Assembly: GCA_903958915.1 (NCBI GenBank)
Contig: CAJBVC010000845.1
Location: 1-13,837 of the forward strand
DNA length: 13,837 nucleotides
Direction: 5' to 3'
Source: an uncultured beta proteobacterium
GTDB taxonomy: Bacteria > Pseudomonadota > Gammaproteobacteria > Burkholderiales > Burkholderiaceae_C
Shown: positions 1 through 7,292 of the stretch, one piece after another
Numbering within the stretch: position 1 is the first letter of the stretch
Layout of the letters: each line of letters starts with the position of its first letter
The notes under the pieces: generated by a model
Told to the model about the DNA's origin: nothing
The model's database searches: none
What the model saw: the letters and a program-made list of their open reading frames with translations, nothing else
Translations under genes and position numbers: made by a program

Positions 1-549
1 CAGACCAAACAACAGCTTGATCAGCGAACCGGCGCCCACCATCTGGGCGATCAGGTAAAACGCCACCACCACCAGGGTGCCCGACGCTGCGAAGACGCGG
101 ATGGGGGTTTGCTGGAACCGGTAGCCGGCCACGTCGGCAAAAGTGAATTTGCCCAGGTTACGCAGGCGCTCAGCCATCAGGAAGGTGATGACGGGCCAGC
201 CCACCAGAAAGCCGATGGAGTAGATCAGGCCGTCATAGCCGGATGCCATCACAGCTGCGGAAATGCCGAGGAACGAAGCGGCCGACATATAGTCGCCAGC
301 AATCGCCAGACCATTCTGGAAACCGGTGATGCCGCCGCCGCCGGTGTAAAAGTCGGCAGCCGATTTGGTACGGCCAGCGGCCCACTTGGTAATGAACAGG
401 GTGGCCACCACGAAGGTGCCAAACATGCCAATGGCGACCCAGTTGGTGGGCTGTTTGTCCACCTGGCCCAAGTCAGCACCAGCGGCAAAAACCGCCGTGG
501 CGCCTAGCATGGCCGCCAGGGCGAGGAACATACGCATCACAGAATTCAT
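1..549 (-). CDS. actP: Cation/acetate symporter ActP, N-terminal 183 residues (cut by window edge)
   Basis: Inner-membrane sodium:solute symporter (SSS family) that takes up acetate and similar short monocarboxylates. The frame read leftwards from the ATG at 549-547 stays open to base 1. Residues 1-23 look like a signal peptide or first helix ending in AVFAAGA. The stretch QPTNW, then [43 protein letters not shown] and [10 protein letters not shown] follow E. coli ActP, as I recall it, almost residue for residue, including the unwound first core helix that carries the substrate and sodium sites. The start codon overlaps the stop of the upstream DUF485 gene in an ATGA arrangement, so the two are translationally coupled as in the classic yjcH-actP pair. 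The C-terminal two thirds lie outside the window. The family call is secure; acetate specificity is inferred from similarity. Confidence 0.93.
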   Translation of the reverse strand, partial: MNSVMRMFLALAAMLGATAVFAAGADLGQVDKQPTNWVAIGMFGTFVVATLFITKWAAGRTKSAADFYTGGGGITGFQNGLAIAGDYMSAASFLGISAAVMASGYDGLIYSIGFLVGWPVITFLMAERLRNLGKFTFADVAGYRFQQTPIRVFAASGTLVVVAFYLIAQMVGAGSLIKLLFGL

Positions 550-854
550 TTGGAAGCCTCTTTCAGGATTTCAGCGGTCAGGCGGTCGAACTCGCTGTTT
601 GCGCGTCGCACGTAAATTCCGGTAATGACGATGGTGAACACGATCACGCCCATGCCGATGGGTACGCCCATCGTGGTCACGCCAGCGCCAATCGGTTGGG
701 CCAGGAATGGTTTGTTGAAGGCAATCAGCGCGATGTAGCCGTAATACACCACCATCATGATGATGGTGAGCATCCAGCCAAATGAATTGCGTTTTCTGCG
801 CAACTCATGGTACTTGGGGTTGGCCTCAATTTTGGCCACCAGCGGGTCGATCAT
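546..854 (-). CDS. yjcH: DUF485 membrane protein, YjcH-like partner of ActP
   Basis: Small inner-membrane protein of 102 residues, close to the length of E. coli YjcH, encoded immediately before actP. Two hydrophobic segments are visible, roughly residues 27-47 and 62-83, joined by a short loop with KPFLAQPIG. The N-terminus has the typical [16 protein letters not shown] stretch, and the C-terminus is charged ([20 protein letters not shown]). I chose the ATG at 854-852 because AGGAG lies about 8 bases upstream. An in-frame ATG at 908 would add 18 polar residues with no ribosome site. The stop overlaps the actP start by 4 bases (ATGA). The biochemical role of DUF485 is not firmly known; association with the acetate permease is inferred from the conserved pairing. 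Confidence 0.9.
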   Translation of the reverse strand: MIDPLVAKIEANPKYHELRRKRNSFGWMLTIIMMVVYYGYIALIAFNKPFLAQPIGAGVTTMGVPIGMGVIVFTIVITGIYVRRANSEFDRLTAEILKEASK

Positions 855-1199
855 ATTTTTCTCCTGCGAGGTTTTCTTCGATTGCCTTTGCCCAGGATGG
901 GCTTGCAACGGCGCGATAGTGTTGTGAGCTACTGACTAAGCCCTTACGCGATGAAAAAATAGTCGGCGCTTTCCTTGGCTTCTGAGGCGGCAGTAAACCC
1001 TCAAAAAAGTCCCAAAACGATGCGATTTATCACAATGGGAAACGAAGCATCAGGGTTGCAGCCTATTTCGTAAGCGGAGGTTCAGTTAGCGGTAAGTTGC
1101 TGTTGGTGTGCAGTCAGAACTGGGTCAGATCATGGCCCCACAGTCCGTCGACCCAAATACCTTGGGCGACGCAAATATTTTTTATTGGAGAGACAAACT
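855..1199. promoter_or_regulatory. Divergent control region between yjcH-actP and the MHS transporter
   Basis: These 345 bases contain no convincing gene and must hold promoters for both directions. Visible elements are a CRP/FNR-like dyad at 1021-1034 (TGCGA-TTTA-TCACA), a rightward AGGGTT-N11-CGTAAG motif at 1052-1074, and a weaker leftward copy of that motif (AGGGTT-N11-CAGAAG) read from 1001 down. The rightward and leftward AGGGTT boxes lie 148 and 147 bases from the starts they face. I could not pick clear -35/-10 pairs. A GGAG ribosome site at 1187-1190 serves the gene starting at 1200. Confidence 0.6.
1052..1096 (+). promoter_or_regulatory. Shared upstream motif, copy A (AGGGTT-N11-CGTAAG ... 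GGTAAG)
   Basis: AGGGTT at 1052-1057 is followed after exactly 11 bases by CGTAAG at 1069-1074, then GGTAAG at 1091-1096, 22 bases on from the first. The same order and 11-base gap occur upstream of the DUF4212/symporter operon at 5973-6016. The motif lies about 105-150 bases before the MHS transporter start, which suits an activator site. The binding protein is unknown; a LuxR-type acetate-switch regulator such as CrbR/ErdR is only a guess. Confidence 0.4.
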
Positions 1200-2960
1200 A
1201 TGGCAACAGCAGCGGCACGGCCGATGTCTGCAGAAGAGAAGAAAGTTATCTTCGCTTCTTCGTTGGGTACCGTTTTTGAGTGGTACGACTTTTACCTGTA
1301 CGGTTCTTTGGCAGCCATTATTGCCAAGCAGTTCTTCAGTGGACTGGATGAGGGTTCCGCCTTCATCTTTGCGCTGTTGGCCTTTGCGGCCGGCTTCATC
1401 GTGCGCCCCTTCGGCGCATTGGTGTTTGGCCGGCTCGGTGACATGATCGGTCGCAAGTACACCTTTCTGGTGACGATCCTGATCATGGGTGTGTCGACCT
1501 TCATCGTGGGTATTTTGCCCAACTACGCATCGATCGGTGTGGCCGCTCCGGTCATTTTGATTGCGTTGCGCATGTTGCAAGGCCTCGCGCTCGGTGGTGA
1601 GTATGGCGGCGCTGCTACCTACGTGGCCGAGCACTCGCCCCAAGGCAAGCGCGGTGCTTATACCTCCTGGATTCAGACCACAGCCACGTTGGGTCTGTTC
1701 CTGTCGCTGATGGTGATTCTGGGAACCCGTACCTTGATCGGCGAAGCAGCTTTTGCCGATTGGGGTTGGCGCGTGCCTTTCATTGTGTCCATTCTGTTGC
1801 TGGCCGTGTCGGTCTACATCCGCTTGAGCATGAACGAGTCACCTGCGTTTGCCAAGATGAAAGCGGAAGGCAAGACCTCCAAGGCACCCCTGTCCGAGTC
1901 GTTCGGAGAGTGGAAAAATCTGAAGATCGTGATTCTGGCGCTCATCGGTTTGACCGCTGGCCAGGCCGTGGTCTGGTACTCGGGTCAGTTCTATGCGCTG
2001 TTCTTCCTGACGCAAGCGTTGAAGGTGGACGGCGCCACGGCCAACATCATGGTTGCCATTTCTCTGATCATTGGCACACCATTTTTCATTGTGTTTGGCG
2101 CCTGGTCGGACAAAATCGGCCGCAAGCCCATCATCATGGCCGGTTGCCTGCTGGCAGTTCTGACCTACTTCCCGGTGTTTCAGGCGCTCACCAAGGCTGC
2201 CAATCCTGATCTGGCCGCAGCGCAAGCCTCCAACAAGGTGACCGTGACTGCCGACCCGGCCGAGTGCTCGTTCCAGTTCAACCCGACCGGTACCGTCAAG
2301 TTCACCAGCTCGTGCGACATTGCCAAGCAGCGTCTGGCCGGTGCCTCGGTGAGCTACGACAACATCGCAGCGCCTGCGGGAACGCCCGCCACCATCAAGG
2401 TTGGCGAAACCGTGGTGAAGGTGAAGTACACGCCTGAAGATATTGCTGCCGCCAAGGCCAAAGCCGAAGCCAAGCTGGCTGAAGTGTCCGCCACCCAGCC
2501 TCAGGATCCGAAGGCCGTTGACGCGGCCAAGAAGGCTGTGGCCGATGTCAGCAACGAGAAGACCGCTGGTGGCATTTTGTTGGGTGCCAATCTGGGTGCG
2601 GCGTTGAAGGCAGCTGGCTATCCCGCCAAAGCTGATATGGCCAAGTTTGACAAGGTCATGGTCGTGGTGATCCTCACCTACCTGGTGATTCTGGTGACCA
2701 TGGTGTATGGCCCCATCGCTGCCATGCTGGTGGAAATGTTCCCGACCCGTATTCGCTACACGTCCATGAGCCTGCCCTACCACATTGGTAACGGCTGGTT
2801 CGGTGGTTTGCTGCCCACCACGGCGTTTGCCATCGTGGCGCAGACCGGCAATATGTACAACGGTTTGTGGTACCCCATCATCGTGGCTGGTATGACCTTC
2901 GTGGTTGGCATGCTGTTCGTCAAGGAAACCAAAGACGTGGACATCTACGCCAACGACTGA
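1200..2960 (+). CDS. MHS-family MFS transporter (proton symporter of a small carboxylate or osmolyte) with a large periplasmic insert
   Basis: Inner-membrane carrier of 586 residues in the metabolite:proton symporter branch of the major facilitator superfamily (ProP/KgtP/ShiA relatives, usually 430-550 residues). Hallmarks are GTVFEWYDFYLYG in the first helix, the cytoplasmic loop motif GRLGDMIGRKY (about 77-87), RMLQGLALGGEYGGAATYVAEH in helix 4, and a second motif GAWSDKIGRKP before helix 9. After helix 9 an insert of about 150 residues (about 331-483) interrupts the fold. It carries two cysteines (about 356 and 372) and an Ala/Lys-rich helical stretch. Helices 10-12 then resume with MVYGPIAAMLVEMFPTRIRYTSMS. 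The ATG at 1200 has GGAG 9 bases upstream; a TTG at 1185 would place that ribosome site inside the gene. The substrate cannot be read from the sequence. The neighbouring actP suggests an organic acid. Confidence 0.9.
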   Translation: MATAAARPMSAEEKKVIFASSLGTVFEWYDFYLYGSLAAIIAKQFFSGLDEGSAFIFALLAFAAGFIVRPFGALVFGRLGDMIGRKYTFLVTILIMGVSTFIVGILPNYASIGVAAPVILIALRMLQGLALGGEYGGAATYVAEHSPQGKRGAYTSWIQTTATLGLFLSLMVILGTRTLIGEAAFADWGWRVPFIVSILLLAVSVYIRLSMNESPAFAKMKAEGKTSKAPLSESFGEWKNLKIVILALIGLTAGQAVVWYSGQFYALFFLTQALKVDGATANIMVAISLIIGTPFFIVFGAWSDKIGRKPIIMAGCLLAVLTYFPVFQALTKAANPDLAAAQASNKVTVTADPAECSFQFNPTGTVKFTSSCDIAKQRLAGASVSYDNIAAPAGTPATIKVGETVVKVKYTPEDIAAAKAKAEAKLAEVSATQPQDPKAVDAAKKAVADVSNEKTAGGILLGANLGAALKAAGYPAKADMAKFDKVMVVVILTYLVILVTMVYGPIAAMLVEMFPTRIRYTSMSLPYHIGNGWFGGLLPTTAFAIVAQTGNMYNGLWYPIIVAGMTFVVGMLFVKETKDVDIYAND

Positions 2961-3010
2961 TCGTCTTTGGTAAAGTCAACGCCGGTCCGGTCCTGGACCG
3001 GCGCATCGGA

Positions 3011-3040
3011 TGGGCTCTCTTGTGGGAGCCCACTTTTTTT
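3011..3040 (+). terminator. Rho-independent terminator after the MHS transporter
   Basis: TGGGCTCTC at 3011-3019 pairs with GGGAGCCCA at 3024-3032 (nine pairs, one G-T) around a TTGT loop, followed by a C and seven T at 3034-3040. It lies 50 bases after the transporter stop. The ribosome site of the next small gene (AAAGGA) begins right after the T run, so read-through would be needed for expression from the upstream promoter. Confidence 0.85.
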
Positions 3041-3053
3041 AAAGGAAATGTGT

Positions 3054-3236
3054 ATGTGGAAGATTGCTGTAGGCTTCATTGTCTTTGCTGGGTTGGCACT
3101 TTTTATCCTTAGCAAGGGCGGGGACATCGACATGGGTGGCGAGAAGCATGGTGATGTCACGCATGTGGAAGCTCCGGCGGCCACCCCTGTCAGTAGTGCT
3201 CCTGCCAGCAGTGCTCCTGCCAGCGCGCCGAAGTAG
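3054..3236 (+). CDS. Small single-pass membrane protein, 60 residues, unknown function
   Basis: The peptide starts MWKIAVGFIVFAGLALFILSK: a hydrophobic segment of about 18 residues followed by a charged GGDIDMGGEKHGDV stretch and a Ser/Ala/Pro tail (PVSSAPASSAPASAPK). It looks like a membrane-anchored or secreted peptide with a flexible outer tail. The ATG at 3054 is preceded by AAAGGA with 7-base spacing. An ATG at 3048 sits too close to that site, and longer forms from 2967 would run through the terminator hairpin. The tail is built on a 15-base tandem repeat. I do not recognise a family. The start just after a strong terminator suggests leaky or separate transcription. Confidence 0.6.
   Translation: MWKIAVGFIVFAGLALFILSKGGDIDMGGEKHGDVTHVEAPAATPVSSAPASSAPASAPK
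3191..3220 (+). repeat. 15-base tandem repeat in the small membrane protein tail
   Basis: CAGTAGTGCTCCTGC at 3191-3205 is followed directly by CAGCAGTGCTCCTGC at 3206-3220, 14 of 15 identical, and then by the start of a degenerate third unit (CAGCGC). Each unit adds five residues of the Ser-Ala-Pro tail without shifting the frame. Copy number could vary by slippage. Confidence 0.75.
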
Positions 3237-3247
3237 CAAACGGCGCG
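3224..3247. terminator. GC-rich hairpin between convergent genes, possible weak terminator
   Basis: CGCGCCG at 3224-3230 pairs perfectly with CGGCGCG at 3241-3247 around a 10-base loop that contains the TAG stop of the small membrane protein gene. It sits at the junction with the converging exonuclease gene. There is no T run on either side, so intrinsic termination is doubtful. Confidence 0.3.
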
Positions 3248-3264
3248 GGTTGTGGCGCAAACGT

Positions 3265-3930
3265 CTATTGCGCGCGCTGGATCCACCGATGCTGATTCGC
3301 CAGGCGTTGCACGTCGCGCCAATTGCTGCACTGTGGTGCAACGCGGGGCCAGATGCGCTGAAGCAGTTCGCATTCGGCCAGCGTGTCAGCGGCCGCCTGG
3401 TGGCGCACCGCGCAATGGATGCCGAAATGGTCTAGCCAGTCGTCGAGTGCACGGGCGCGCACCTTTTCGTAGGTTACGGCGCACAAATGGTCTATATCCA
3501 GCCAGTCGTTGGCGAGTTGGGTGTCGAGATGTTTGTGGAAATACCGGGTGATCAGGGCTTGATCAAACGCCGCGTGGAATGCCAGCAAGGGTGCTCCACC
3601 TGCAAAGTGCATAAATGCTTCCATAGCCTCACGGGGGTCTATGCCCTGACGTTGCCGTTCTGCGCCTATGCCGTGCAACAGAATATTCTCTTTGGTGGAG
3701 ACCTCTTCCTGTCGCAACACCACTTCAAAACTGTCGCCAATGTTGACCTGTATGGTCCCAGACGCCCAGTTCACCTGCATGCCAACAGCGGCAATGGCTA
3801 GCAGGCGGTCATTGCGGGGGTCCAGCCCACTGGTTTCGACATCCAGCATGATCCAGCGTGTCGGCGCAGCCTCGGCAGACGCGCCCTTGAGCGATCCAAG
3901 CAGACGTTGAAACCATGCCTTAGCGCTCAT
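3265..3930 (-). CDS. 3'-5' exonuclease, DnaQ-like DEDDh family
   Basis: Predicted DNA or RNA exonuclease of 221 residues, related to the proofreading subunit of DNA polymerase III but standing alone. The three exonuclease motifs are visible: ExoI LDVETSGLDP with metal ligands D30 and E32; ExoII LLAFHAAFDQ with D123; ExoIII H177-QAAA-D182, which marks the DEDDh subclass. The ATG at 3930-3928 was chosen because it lies inside the last codons of the upstream CBS gene (11-base overlap), a typical coupled start, and gives MSAKAWFQRLLG. The longer frame from 3999 adds residues coded by the neighbour's C-terminus. In many gammaproteobacteria and betaproteobacteria, as I recall, this exonuclease sits with the DUF294 regulator and the DUF4212/symporter pair, but why a nuclease belongs there is not known. 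Confidence 0.88.
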   Translation of the reverse strand: MSAKAWFQRLLGSLKGASAEAAPTRWIMLDVETSGLDPRNDRLLAIAAVGMQVNWASGTIQVNIGDSFEVVLRQEEVSTKENILLHGIGAERQRQGIDPREAMEAFMHFAGGAPLLAFHAAFDQALITRYFHKHLDTQLANDWLDIDHLCAVTYEKVRARALDDWLDHFGIHCAVRHQAAADTLAECELLQRIWPRVAPQCSNWRDVQRLANQHRWIQRAQ

Positions 3931-5869
3931 AGTCAAGCTGCATGCGCTGTTGCAACTGTCTGGCGATCCGCATGGATTCGCGCAGTATGCGTCGGTCAAT
4001 GTCGTTCAGGGTGGCCACACGGATGCTATTGGGTGCCTCCACCGTTGTTTGGCCTTCCAGCTGGATGCGCAGGCGCAGCATCTGTAAAAACTCAAATCCG
4101 CCGACCCAGGCTTCGTACTCTGTCTGGGGCAGTTGTAGCAGGGGGCCAACGGTCTCCAGGCGGCGGCGGGTGTTGGTGGCGCTGATCCCGTGCGCCAAGC
4201 TATAAAGTCGCGCCGCATCGACAAACAGGGCTGTGCCCTGCAGCTTCAGGTCCAGCATGCCCTTATCGTCGGCATCAATGGCCCCACGCCAGTTGAGGGG
4301 GGCATTGCGCGTCAGGGCGTTGACCGCCATCTGTTTCAGGAATCGCGGCGTGCTACTGGCGGCTTTGATCACGCTGGCGCTCAAGGCACTGGCCAGTGCA
4401 AGGTCTCCAGCCAAGGGCCGGAAATCAAAATAGATGGACGCATTGAGCAGGTCCTGGGGTGAGCCCTGGGCTATCCAGCTGGTGAAGCGCTGCAACCACT
4501 CATCCAGGGTTAGGCAGCATGCCGCCTCGCCGGCCATGATGCCGCCCCGGCACAGCGGGTACCCGCAGGCATCCAGCGCAAGGTTTACATCGTATGCAAA
4601 GGCCCGTATGGTTTCACGAATCTCGTCGGAGGTATCGTTGGCCAAAATGATTGCGTTGTCCTGGTCGGTCGCGATGGTTTGTTCGTCACGTCCCTCGGAG
4701 CCCAGCGAAAGCCAGCACAGGCGCTGGAGATCTACGCCATGCTCGGCCGCCTTGAGTTGCAGGAGTCGACCGGTCAGCACGTCGTTGAGGTGGCTGATCA
4801 TGGCAGTCAGTTGGCGCGCCTGAACACCTTGCCCCAGCAGGCTGCGCGCAAGATGGCTGATATCGCGGGCAGATACCTGCAGCGACTGCACGTCCTTGGC
4901 AGATCGCAGTGCCGTGCTGACGCTCTTCAGGCTCTGCCGCTGCATGGCAAAGAGATCGCGCTCAGAGACCATGCCGATGGCGATGCCCTGATCGGTCACC
5001 GGCACATGGCGTATCCCATGGCGTGACATCAGCATCGCCGCGTCCTGTGCGGTGTGCTCGGTGGTGAGCGTCAAAACGGGGTGCACCATAACGCGGGAAA
5101 TGGGCTCGTCCAGCGGGACCTGGGCCAGCGTAATCCGGGCAAGAATGTCATAGCGGGTCAATATCCCCATGGCTACACCCGCCGGATCGGTGATCAACAT
5201 CGAGCCAATACGCTCCTTGTGCATCGTGCCCAAAGCCACATGCAGAGATGTGTCGGGGCCGCAGGCAACGGGGTGCCTGTGGGCCAAAACACCCAACGGG
5301 GTTTCCAGGGTTTGCTCGGCGATAGCGTGTGAGGCGTAGGCCGCCTGCAGCGCCTTGCGGGACAACTCCAGAAACTTGGCCGTTCTTTGGCTCAAGTATT
5401 CGGAAAATACGGTGCTGCGCTGTGCCAATGCATGCATGGATTCGACGGGCAAGGCCAGCAAAAATGTATCAGCGCACGCACGATACGACGCCGTCACGGC
5501 CCTTCCAGCCAGCGCGGCGCTCACTGGAAACAGGTCGCCTGCTTCATACTCAAAAGCACCACCCATTTGCTCGGCCAAACCGCGGGTGCCCGTAACGCTG
5601 CCTTGCCGTATGTAAAACAGTTCCTGCACGGTACCGCTAGATGGCTGCAAAACTACTTCGTCCGGCGCAAAGTAATGCTGCTTGGCATGGAAAACGAAGA
5701 AGTCTAGATCGTCGGCAGCCATCTGCGCAAAAGGCGGGTGCTGTGCCAGTTCCTGGCGAAAGTTGCCCAACAAACTTTTCGCTGGTGAGTAGTCCGATGT
5801 CGTCGCTTTGGTTGGGTTGGCATTCGAAGGCATGCTGCAGTTTATCTTTATGGTGGCTGCGAGGGCCAT
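3920..5869 (-). CDS. cNMP-binding / CBS / DUF294 nucleotidyltransferase-like signal protein
   Basis: Cytoplasmic regulatory protein of 649 residues. Domains in order: a cyclic-nucleotide-binding-like barrel (about 42-150, with QELFYIRQG and AGDLFPV); two CBS modules (about 190-250 and 258-312, with GILTRYDIL and GMVSERDLF), which usually sense adenine nucleotides; a linker; then the DUF294 nucleotidyltransferase-like domain with GSEGRDEQTIATDQDN at 390-405, where the G-S and D402/D404 match the catalytic pattern; and an all-helical DUF294 C-terminal part (about 500-640). As I recall, E. coli GlnD shares the transferase core, so it may modify a partner protein or carry out a degenerate version. 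It overlaps the exonuclease gene by 11 bases and diverges from the transporter operon, a conserved pairing that suggests it controls uptake. The start is uncertain: neither the ATG at 5869 nor the one at 5833 has a clear ribosome site. Confidence 0.88.
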   Translation of the reverse strand: MALAATIKINCSMPSNANPTKATTSDYSPAKSLLGNFRQELAQHPPFAQMAADDLDFFVFHAKQHYFAPDEVVLQPSSGTVQELFYIRQGSVTGTRGLAEQMGGAFEYEAGDLFPVSAALAGRAVTASYRACADTFLLALPVESMHALAQRSTVFSEYLSQRTAKFLELSRKALQAAYASHAIAEQTLETPLGVLAHRHPVACGPDTSLHVALGTMHKERIGSMLITDPAGVAMGILTRYDILARITLAQVPLDEPISRVMVHPVLTLTTEHTAQDAAMLMSRHGIRHVPVTDQGIAIGMVSERDLFAMQRQSLKSVSTALRSAKDVQSLQVSARDISHLARSLLGQGVQARQLTAMISHLNDVLTGRLLQLKAAEHGVDLQRLCWLSLGSEGRDEQTIATDQDNAIILANDTSDEIRETIRAFAYDVNLALDACGYPLCRGGIMAGEAACCLTLDEWLQRFTSWIAQGSPQDLLNASIYFDFRPLAGDLALASALSASVIKAASSTPRFLKQMAVNALTRNAPLNWRGAIDADDKGMLDLKLQGTALFVDAARLYSLAHGISATNTRRRLETVGPLLQLPQTEYEAWVGGFEFLQMLRLRIQLEGQTTVEAPNSIRVATLNDIDRRILRESMRIARQLQQRMQLDYER

Positions 5870-6085
5870 CGTGACGGTGTTTTCCCGGGGAATGCTGTGT
5901 TGCTCAGAGTAAGTGTTTTCCCTTGTGGACCTTACAAAGCCTTCATTTTTTCACATGGCGGGAAATCGGCATAGGGTTAGCACTATCTCCGTAAGAGTCC
6001 ATTAAGCTGGCGTAAGGAATCGGTCAGCCGAGGCCCCCAAATTGCGTGTGGCGTCGCCTTGATCGTGCTTGTGATCGGAAAACAT
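5870..6085. promoter_or_regulatory. Divergent control region between the CBS regulator and the symporter operon
   Basis: The 216 bases hold no convincing gene on either strand. They carry copy B of the shared motif at 5973-6016. A short inverted pair, ATAG and CTAT, flanks the first box at about 5971-5986. The last bases before 6086 include CGGAA at 6076-6080, a plausible ribosome site for a GTG start. No clear -35/-10 pair was identified for either gene. Confidence 0.55.
5973..6016 (+). promoter_or_regulatory. Shared upstream motif, copy B (AGGGTT-N11-CGTAAG ... CGTAAG)
   Basis: AGGGTT at 5973-5978, then after 11 bases CGTAAG at 5990-5995, and again CGTAAG at 6011-6016, 21 bases on from the first, or two helical turns. 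The layout matches copy A upstream of the MHS transporter. It lies 70-113 bases before the first gene of the rightward operon, on the same strand, fitting a tandem activator site. Confidence 0.4.
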
Positions 6086-6382
6086 GTGTTGCTGACAGTC
6101 GTGATTCTGAAGAGTCTCGTAGAACTTTCGTTGATGTTTATCGTCGGGCGTTTCATTCTGGGTTTGCTGGCGGGCGCCAAACGGCAGACGAACGTTTTCT
6201 GGCAACTGCTGGACGTGGCGGCTAAACCCACTCTATGGATTACCCGCAAACTCAGCCCTAAGCTGATTCTTGATCAACACATCCCGCTGGCGGCCGCAAG
6301 CTGGCTGTTGGTGGCGTGGGTACTGGTGGTCAAGCTCAAGATTGACCTCTGTATGCAGTTAGGAGCAGCGTCATGCCAATAG
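6086..6382 (+). CDS. Small two-helix membrane protein, 98 residues, unknown function
   Basis: Likely inner-membrane protein. From a GTG start at 6086 it reads MLLTVVILKSLVELSLMFIV, with a first membrane helix at about 2-30, a middle amphipathic part with FWQLLDVAAKPTLWITRKLSP, and a second membrane helix at about 68-90 (IPLAAASWLLVAWVLVVKL). The GTG has CGGAA five bases upstream. The frame could also open at TTG 6059, which adds nine residues and has no ribosome site. The end overlaps the start of the TPR gene by 10 bases, so the two are probably translated together. It is the first gene downstream of the motif at 5973. I recall similar short proteins next to TPR genes in Comamonadaceae but cannot assign a function. 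Confidence 0.7.
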   Translation: MLLTVVILKSLVELSLMFIVGRFILGLLAGAKRQTNVFWQLLDVAAKPTLWITRKLSPKLILDQHIPLAAASWLLVAWVLVVKLKIDLCMQLGAASCQ

Positions 6383-6990
6383 ACCAGTTGGATAAATCCC
6401 CCTCCAGTGCCCCAGGCTCCCGCCTGGACCGTCTTGTTTTGGTGTGGCGGGCAAAGGCACTGTTGTTTCTGGGAATGCGTGGAGCTGCCAAGGCTGTTTT
6501 TCTGGAGTTGTTGAAGCGTTGGCCCGACGATGTGCTGGCGCTCAACAGCCTTGCCTATGACGCCATCCAGACTCAGCATCCGGCCATTGCGCTGGACTAT
6601 TACGCCCGCGTGCTGCAGCTGCAACCCGAGGTCTCCAACGCCCACTTCAACCACGCTTTTGTGGCCGAAGAGCTGGGTCTGACCGAGGTCGCCGAACAAG
6701 GCTTCCGCGCAGCGCTTCAGATTGAGGAAAAAATGGACCGTGCCTGGTACGGCCTGGGTCTGGTACTGGTGCGCCAGGGGCGTCTGAGCGAAGCGCTGGA
6801 TGCGCTCAAGCGCAACACGACGCTACAGCCCATGAGCCCGTTTGGCTGGTACCAGTTGGCCCGGGTCCATGTGGATTTGCAACAGCCCGAGGAAGCCCGT
6901 GCCGTGATCCGGCATCTGAAGGGCTTTGAGCCCAAGGTGGCGGCACAACTGGAGCGGGAAACGGGTCTGAAAGTCGCGAGTTTGGTTTGA
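6373..6990 (+). CDS. Tetratricopeptide (TPR) repeat protein, 205 residues
   Basis: Soluble helical scaffold protein with no signal peptide. Four TPR-like helix pairs can be drawn at about 52-85, 88-119, 122-153 and 156-187. They show the usual small residues and aromatics, for example ALNSLAYDAI...AIALDYYARVLQLQP, AHFNHAFVAEELG...AEQGFRAALQ and AWYGLGLVLVRQGRLSEALDALKRNTTLQP. The ATG at 6373 has AGGAG (6361-6365) eight bases upstream and lies inside the previous gene, indicating coupling. TPR arrays bind peptides or proteins, so it may work with the two-helix membrane protein before it. The next gene starts 41 bases downstream with its own strong ribosome site. Whether it serves the transporter or only shares its transcript is unknown. 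Confidence 0.85.
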   Translation: MPIDQLDKSPSSAPGSRLDRLVLVWRAKALLFLGMRGAAKAVFLELLKRWPDDVLALNSLAYDAIQTQHPAIALDYYARVLQLQPEVSNAHFNHAFVAEELGLTEVAEQGFRAALQIEEKMDRAWYGLGLVLVRQGRLSEALDALKRNTTLQPMSPFGWYQLARVHVDLQQPEEARAVIRHLKGFEPKVAAQLERETGLKVASLV

Positions 6991-7031
6991 GGTTGGTCGG
7001 TGGTTTATTTTATTAACAAGAGGAGCAAACA

Positions 7032-7292
7032 ATGCAGCTAACTGCGAGGCACCAGGAATACTGGAGCAAAAATCTTCGAATAACAGCCCTGTTATTGGGG
7101 ATATGGTTCTTTGTAACTTTCGTGGTGGTGTATTTCGCCCGCGAACTAACCTTCATCTTTTTCGGCTGGCCATTCTCGTTCTGGGTTGCGGCGCAAGGCG
7201 CCTTGGTGGTGTACTGCCTGATTATCTGGTTCTACGCCCGTTATATGAACAAGCTTGACATCGAATACGATGTTCACGAAGGAGAAGAATAA
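7032..7292 (+). CDS. DUF4212 small subunit of sodium:solute symporter
   Basis: Inner-membrane protein of 86 residues with two membrane helices at about 16-38 and 47-69. It has family-typical stretches: an N-terminal HQEYWSKNLRIT, WFFVTFVVVYFARELTFIFFGWPFSFWVAAQG and a charged tail IEYDVHEGEE. DUF4212 proteins are always found just before a VC_2705-type SSS symporter, as here, and are thought to be its accessory subunit; the mechanism is unproven. GAGGAG lies about 7 bases before the ATG. The stop TAA shares one base with the ATG of the symporter (TAATG at 7290-7294), the tightest possible coupling, suggesting production in equal amounts. Confidence 0.92.
   Translation: MQLTARHQEYWSKNLRITALLLGIWFFVTFVVVYFARELTFIFFGWPFSFWVAAQGALVVYCLIIWFYARYMNKLDIEYDVHEGEE

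Noticed and set aside
1185..1199. TTG start five codons upstream of the MHS transporter ATG
   Set aside because: It would place the GGAG ribosome site within the coding region. The ATG at 1200 has correct spacing to that site.
1839..2783. 314-codon open frame on the reverse strand
   Set aside because: It is antisense to the MHS transporter, His/Gly/Arg-rich as expected of a shadow in GC-rich DNA, and has no recognisable domain.
2967..3053. Longer start for the small membrane peptide
   Set aside because: The added residues would be coded by the transporter terminator hairpin and have no ribosome site.
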